DNA of 9,138 nucleotides. Source: JASLBX01 sp036374175 (GTDB taxonomy: Bacteria; Actinomycetota; Actinomycetes; Jiangellales; Jiangellaceae). The notes under the pieces are model-generated. The model searched no databases. It was given only the letters and a program-made list of their open reading frames with translations, and was not told where the DNA came from. Positions 6,263 to 9,138 of this stretch are shown here, in pieces. Position 1 is the first letter of the stretch. Each line of letters starts with the position of its first letter. The DNA lies in NCBI GenBank assembly GCA_036374175.1, contig DASUUH010000051.1, positions 1-9,138 on the forward strand. Reading direction: 5' to 3'. A program made the translations under genes and the position numbers.

Positions 6263-6739
6263 ATGCCAACGATCAAGGAGGCTGCCTCGGAGTTCCTCGC
6301 CAACAAACGGGTCGCGGTGACCGGAGTGTCCCGGAATCCGCAGAACCACGGCAGCAACATCGTGTACCAACGGCTTCGCCAACGTGGTTACCAGGTCTTC
6401 GCGGTCAACCCGAACGCAGACCAGGTCGAAGGTGATGCTTGCTACCACGACCTGAAATCGATACCCGGTGGGGTCGATGCGGTCGTGATCGGCACCCGGC
6501 CGGAGCACGCGCAAGCAACCATGCGCGAATGCGCGGAACTGGGCATCACGCACGTGTGGATGCACCGTTCCTTCGGCGGCGGAAGCGTGTCCGGCGACGC
6601 CGCCGACTACGGACGGCAGCACGGCATCAAGGTCATCGACGGCGGCTGTCCGCTGATGTTCGCGCCCACTGCAGACGCGGGGCACAAGGCAATGCGGTTC
6701 ATGTTCACCCTGGCCGGCAACGTCCCCAGGCGCGTCTGA
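6263..6739 (+). CDS. CoA-binding (Rossmann-fold) domain protein
   Basis: This is a 158-residue single-domain protein of the CoA_binding_2 type, related to the N-terminal CoA-binding domain of succinyl-CoA synthetase alpha. ATG 6263 follows AAGGAG by five bases, which is clearly better than the GTG-type starts upstream. The first strand and nucleotide loop read VAVTGVSRNPQNHGS (17-31). Later features are FAVNPNADQVEG, DAVVIGTRPEH, the HVWMHRSFGGGSVS segment and the GGCPLMF motif with Cys129, all usual for the actinobacterial members. No catalytic domain is fused, so it probably binds acyl-CoA or CoA as a regulator or carrier; the true role of the family is unsettled. It diverges from WS/DGAT across the tandem boxes and precedes the E2-like acyltransferase by 103 bases, so a link to acyl-CoA use is reasonable but inferred. 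Confidence 0.88.
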   Translation: MPTIKEAASEFLANKRVAVTGVSRNPQNHGSNIVYQRLRQRGYQVFAVNPNADQVEGDACYHDLKSIPGGVDAVVIGTRPEHAQATMRECAELGITHVWMHRSFGGGSVSGDAADYGRQHGIKVIDGGCPLMFAPTADAGHKAMRFMFTLAGNVPRRV

Positions 6740-6781
6740 CCGAACCCCATCCCGAACCACGAGCAGAGGCGATGCGGGTCG

Positions 6782-6795
6782 CGGACGAACGGCCC
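6782..6795 (-). promoter_or_regulatory. Inverted copy of the palindromic box upstream of the E2-like gene
   Basis: The plus strand reads CGGACGAACGGCCC. Its last ten bases, CGAACGGCCC, are the exact reverse complement of the GGGCCGTTCG core shared by the two boxes at 6129 and 6151, and 12 of 14 positions agree with either inverted box. It lies 47 bases before GTG 6843 in the short gap after the CoA-binding gene. This suggests that the E2-like and hydrolase pair has its own promoter under the same regulator. Confidence 0.45.
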
Positions 6796-6842
6796 TGGCG
6801 TCGGGGCACTGTGTGCTGCACGCTGGCTGCGAGGTAAGTCTT

Positions 6843-7655
6843 GTGATAAACCGCACCGGCGGTGCCGCCGTCAATGCGCACCGGTCGTACCGGGTCCAGC
6901 GGGTCCCGCGCGGCCGGCAGGTGGTTCTGGACGTGCTGGCCGGGGCCGCGCAGCGTTACCCGGTACACGCGCTCGTGGAGTTCGACGTCACCGTTGCCGA
7001 ACAACGGCTGCGCGACCGCGGCGCGGTGTCGTGGACCGGGTTCGTGGTGGCGGCCGTGGCCAGGGCGGTCGCCGCCCATCCTGACGTGAACGCCAGGCGC
7101 GCCGGACGCCGCCTGCTCGTCTTCGACCGGGTCGACGTCGCGGTAACCGTCGAGCGACCCGTCGACGGTGCGCTCGTACCAGTCGCCGTGGCGGTGCGGA
7201 ACGCCGACCGGAAGTCCGGCCAGGTCATCACAGACGAGCTGCAGCGAGCCAAGACCCGCCCAGCCCCCGAGCCACCGCGTGGCCCGCTGTCCGGCCTGGC
7301 GATGCTTCCGAGCCCGGTACGGCGCCGGCTGCTGCGGCTCGCGGGCCGCAACCCAGCCGTGGCAGCCCGGTTCGGCCCACCGGTAGGCGTCACCTCGCTG
7401 GGAATGTTCGCCGCCGGCGGCGGCTGGGCGATCCCGATCGCGCCGCTGACGGTCACCATCACGGTCGGCGCCGTTACGCCTCGGCCGATGGTGATCGACG
7501 GGCACGTGGTAGCCCGGTCGATGCTGCCGCTGACCGTCACCTTCGACCACGCGGTCGTCGACGGCGCGCCCGCCGCCCGGTTCACCGCAACCTTCCGGAA
7601 CCTCACCGAGTCCGCCGCAGCCCTCGACCCTTGCCACGAGGAGAGCCCGCCATGA
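6843..7655 (+). CDS. Stand-alone E2-type acyltransferase (2-oxoacid dehydrogenase catalytic domain)
   Basis: A 270-residue protein consisting almost entirely of the E2/chloramphenicol-acetyltransferase-like catalytic fold. GTG 6843 follows GAGG (6831-6834) by eight bases; an upstream in-frame GTG at 6813 lacks a binding site. The fold begins with YRVQRVPRGRQVVLDVLAG, continues through VEFDVT, SWTGFVVAAVARAVAAHPDVNA and VTSLGMFAAGGGWAIP, and ends with the active-site motif DHAVVDG (235-241; His236 and Asp240), then APAARF. Both catalytic residues are present. The lipoyl and peripheral-subunit-binding domains of true E2 proteins are missing, and no E1 or E3 gene is nearby, so it is unlikely to be part of a dehydrogenase complex. 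It probably uses a CoA thioester with an unknown acceptor. Its stop overlaps the next start (ATGA at 7652-7655), implying translational coupling with the hydrolase. An inverted copy of the shared box lies just upstream. Confidence 0.85.
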   Translation: MINRTGGAAVNAHRSYRVQRVPRGRQVVLDVLAGAAQRYPVHALVEFDVTVAEQRLRDRGAVSWTGFVVAAVARAVAAHPDVNARRAGRRLLVFDRVDVAVTVERPVDGALVPVAVAVRNADRKSGQVITDELQRAKTRPAPEPPRGPLSGLAMLPSPVRRRLLRLAGRNPAVAARFGPPVGVTSLGMFAAGGGWAIPIAPLTVTITVGAVTPRPMVIDGHVVARSMLPLTVTFDHAVVDGAPAARFTATFRNLTESAAALDPCHEESPP

Positions 7656-8554
7656 GCCTGCGTTCACCCACCCGTTACCGCACCGACATCCCGACTGCGC
7701 GTCGACGGCTGACAGCGCTCGCCCCGGCCACCATCGACACCCCGCCGGGCCGCATCTCGTACGTCGACCAAGGCGTCGGATTTCCGCTGCTGCTGGTCCA
7801 TGGCGTCTTCGGCGGCTACGACGCTGGACTGCGCCTGATCGACCCCGAGGTCCGCGCCGGCTACCGCTGCATCTCACCGTCCCGGTTCGGCTACCCAGGT
7901 ACCCCGATGCCGCCCAACCCCACCGTCCAACTACAGGCGGACGCACACGCCGCGCTGCTGGACGCACTCGGCATCGACCAGGTCGCGGTGGCCGCCGGCT
8001 CGGCCGGAGTTACCTCGGCTTTGCAGATGGCCATCCGGCATCCGAGCCGCGTTGCAGCGCTGGTGCTGGTCTCGTCCAACGTGCCTGGCCCGCACCATCG
8101 CCGCGGACCGTTCCCTCGCTCGCTAGCTCAACGGCTGTGGGGATCGAACCTACTGATGTGGCTCATCCGCACCTACCTGTCCACCGTGATCGTTAACAAC
8201 ATGATGGGAATCCCCAAGGACCTCCCGCTGACCGAAGCGGACCGCGCCCGGCTCGACGAAGAACTCGACGCGATCTTCCCCGTCTTCGAACGCGTCCAAG
8301 GAGCGGTCTTCGACGGTTTCACCGGCAACGCCGACATCAACACCGGCTACCCCCTGCACACCATCGGCGCGCCGACCCTGCTGGTGCATTACAAGGACGA
8401 CGCCGGACCGCCATACGCCGGAGCGGTCGCGCTCGCCGACGCCATACCCGGCGCCCGGCTACTTGGCATCGACCACGGAGGACATCTCGGCCTTGGAAAC
8501 CACCGCGAAGTGCCCAGCGAGATCGCTGCCTTCCTGCGCGAGACCGTTGAGTAG
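7652..8554 (+). CDS. Alpha/beta-fold hydrolase
   Basis: A 300-residue alpha/beta hydrolase, a serine esterase, lipase or acyl hydrolase by family. ATG 7652 follows GAGGAG by eight bases and overlaps the stop of the E2-like gene. The oxyanion strand is LLLVHGVFGG (HG at 50-51). The nucleophile elbow is AGSAG with Ser117, so the usual first Gly of GxSxG is Ala, which is tolerated by the fold. The acid is likely Asp249 or Asp250 (HYKDDAG) and the base His278 (DHGGHLGLG). A lid region between about residues 148 and 205 contains the hydrophobic LLMWLIRTYLSTVIVNNMM, which suggests a lipid-like substrate or membrane contact. There is no signal peptide, so it should be cytoplasmic. The coupling to an acyltransferase suggests that the two act on the same acyl intermediate, but the substrate is unknown. 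It converges on the SRPBCC gene, with 17 bases between stops. Confidence 0.92.
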   Translation: MSLRSPTRYRTDIPTARRRLTALAPATIDTPPGRISYVDQGVGFPLLLVHGVFGGYDAGLRLIDPEVRAGYRCISPSRFGYPGTPMPPNPTVQLQADAHAALLDALGIDQVAVAAGSAGVTSALQMAIRHPSRVAALVLVSSNVPGPHHRRGPFPRSLAQRLWGSNLLMWLIRTYLSTVIVNNMMGIPKDLPLTEADRARLDEELDAIFPVFERVQGAVFDGFTGNADINTGYPLHTIGAPTLLVHYKDDAGPPYAGAVALADAIPGARLLGIDHGGHLGLGNHREVPSEIAAFLRETVE

Positions 8555-8562
8555 GTGTGGCC

Positions 8563-8577
8563 GGCTAGGCGCTAGCC
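8563..8577. terminator. Hairpin between convergent genes, possible bidirectional terminator
   Basis: GGCTAG-GCG-CTAGCC forms a perfect 6-bp stem with a three-base loop between the hydrolase stop (8554) and the SRPBCC stop, whose TAG lies within the stem. No T-run follows. The location between converging genes favours a terminator role. Confidence 0.33.
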
Positions 8578-9138
8578 ATCGGCGGCAAGGGGTGCCCGAC
8601 CTGAGATCTTGAGTGGTGGGTCTGCTTCAGCGCGCTCCTTGAGGCCACGGAGCATCCCGGTGGCCATCACGAAGTCCGCCGGGACGATCGTGCCGATAAA
8701 GAACGCGGCGAACCATCGCGGCGACATCCGTCCGCGCACGCGTAAGTGGACGCGGGTCCTGCCGTCGCCCACCGAGGTGAGGGTGAAGCACCAGGTCCAG
8801 ATAATGCGGGCGTCGTACTTGTCGTCCCAACCCGGCGGAATATGCGAAGTCGAGCGCAGCACCAGCAGCCGAGGCGCTTCGACCTCGTGCACCACGTACT
8901 GTGCGGTACCTGGCGGGCCGTCTGGAATGGTGTGGCCGACCTCGAGGTCCCGAACGAGGTTCGGATCGAGATGGTCGAGACTGAACCAGTTGTTCGGGAA
9001 CATCAGCCGGTCCACCCATGCCGAGGTGTAGTAGCCGCCCAGATGCCAACCCATCTGGGCCAGCCATGGCCAGATCTGCTCGGGCTGAGCGCCGATCGTG
9101 ACTGCATGGTCGGTGATCAGCTGCGGAGCGGGACCAAG
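8572..9138 (-). CDS. SRPBCC/START-like family protein, 5' end outside the window
   Basis: The frame is open from the stop at 8574-8572 to the right edge of the window, giving 188 residues with no start reached. It begins LGPAPQLITDHAVTIGAQPE and continues with QIWPWLAQMGWHLGGYYTSAW. The internal ATG at 9054-9052 is therefore not the start, because conserved residues lie before it. The helix-grip SRPBCC pattern is clear: the TIGAQPEQIWPWL opening, LVLRSTS and TWCFTLTSVGDGRTRVHLRVRGR strands, and a long C-terminal helix region (FFIGTIVPADFVMATGMLRGLKERAE) that is unusually hydrophobic. Such proteins bind hydrophobic ligands or lipids in a cavity. No catalytic residues can be named. It lies tail-to-tail with the hydrolase, so it is not in that operon; its promoter lies beyond the window. 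Confidence 0.87.
   Translation of the reverse strand, partial: LGPAPQLITDHAVTIGAQPEQIWPWLAQMGWHLGGYYTSAWVDRLMFPNNWFSLDHLDPNLVRDLEVGHTIPDGPPGTAQYVVHEVEAPRLLVLRSTSHIPPGWDDKYDARIIWTWCFTLTSVGDGRTRVHLRVRGRMSPRWFAAFFIGTIVPADFVMATGMLRGLKERAEADPPLKISGRAPLAADG

Noticed and set aside
6073..6360. N-terminal extension of the WS/DGAT frame by 96 residues
   Set aside because: The family starts at MERLTAQD with a good ribosome binding site at 6081-6086. The extension overlaps the tandem boxes and the start of the CoA-binding gene.
6705..7967. 420-codon open frame on the minus strand across the E2-like and hydrolase genes
   Set aside because: Its composition is Arg/Gly-rich and featureless, and it is opposite two genes with intact catalytic motifs and ribosome binding sites.

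Overview
The window is high-GC DNA with dense coding, frequent GTG starts and strong GGAGG-type ribosome binding sites. The gene families (a mycobacterial-type wax ester synthase/DGAT, a P-type cation ATPase, a CoA-binding protein, SRPBCC proteins) point to an actinobacterial chromosome. The genus cannot be set from the sequence. There are no tRNA or rRNA genes, CRISPR arrays or recognisable transposases.

Layout. (1) Positions 1-353 hold no clean gene, only a possible small decayed reading frame broken by an amber codon. (2) Positions 343-1155, minus strand, are a two-gene unit: a 79-residue two-helix membrane protein, then a secreted lipoprotein whose frame is broken by an apparent one-base loss near 804. 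(3) After a divergent control region (1156-1397), a large P2-type cation ATPase runs on the plus strand (1398-4088). Its ion-binding helices look more like the Na+,K+-ATPase subgroup than like SERCA. (4) Positions 4055-4631 are a decay zone: the C-terminal end of an MgtE-type Mg2+ transporter on the minus strand and an orphan hydrophobic protein tail on the plus strand, neither with its N-terminal part. (5) A WS/DGAT acyltransferase gene (4690-6072, minus) diverges from a CoA-binding protein gene (6263-6739, plus). The CoA-binding gene is followed by a lipoyl-free E2-type acyltransferase (6843-7655) and an alpha/beta hydrolase coupled to it by an ATGA overlap (7652-8554). (6) A convergent SRPBCC-family gene (8572-9138, minus) runs off the right edge.

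The most interesting pattern is regulatory. A 14-bp near-palindrome, GGG(C/A)CGTT(N)3CCC, lies as a tandem pair with 22-bp spacing between WS/DGAT and the CoA-binding gene. Its inverse lies just upstream of the E2-like gene, and a related site lies upstream of the ATPase. These resemble the DosR/DevR dormancy box of mycobacteria. I infer a small hypoxia- or stasis-induced regulon joining ion pumping, neutral lipid storage and acyl-CoA/acyl-ester handling. The motif and spacing are visible in the sequence; the regulator and the inducing condition are inferred.
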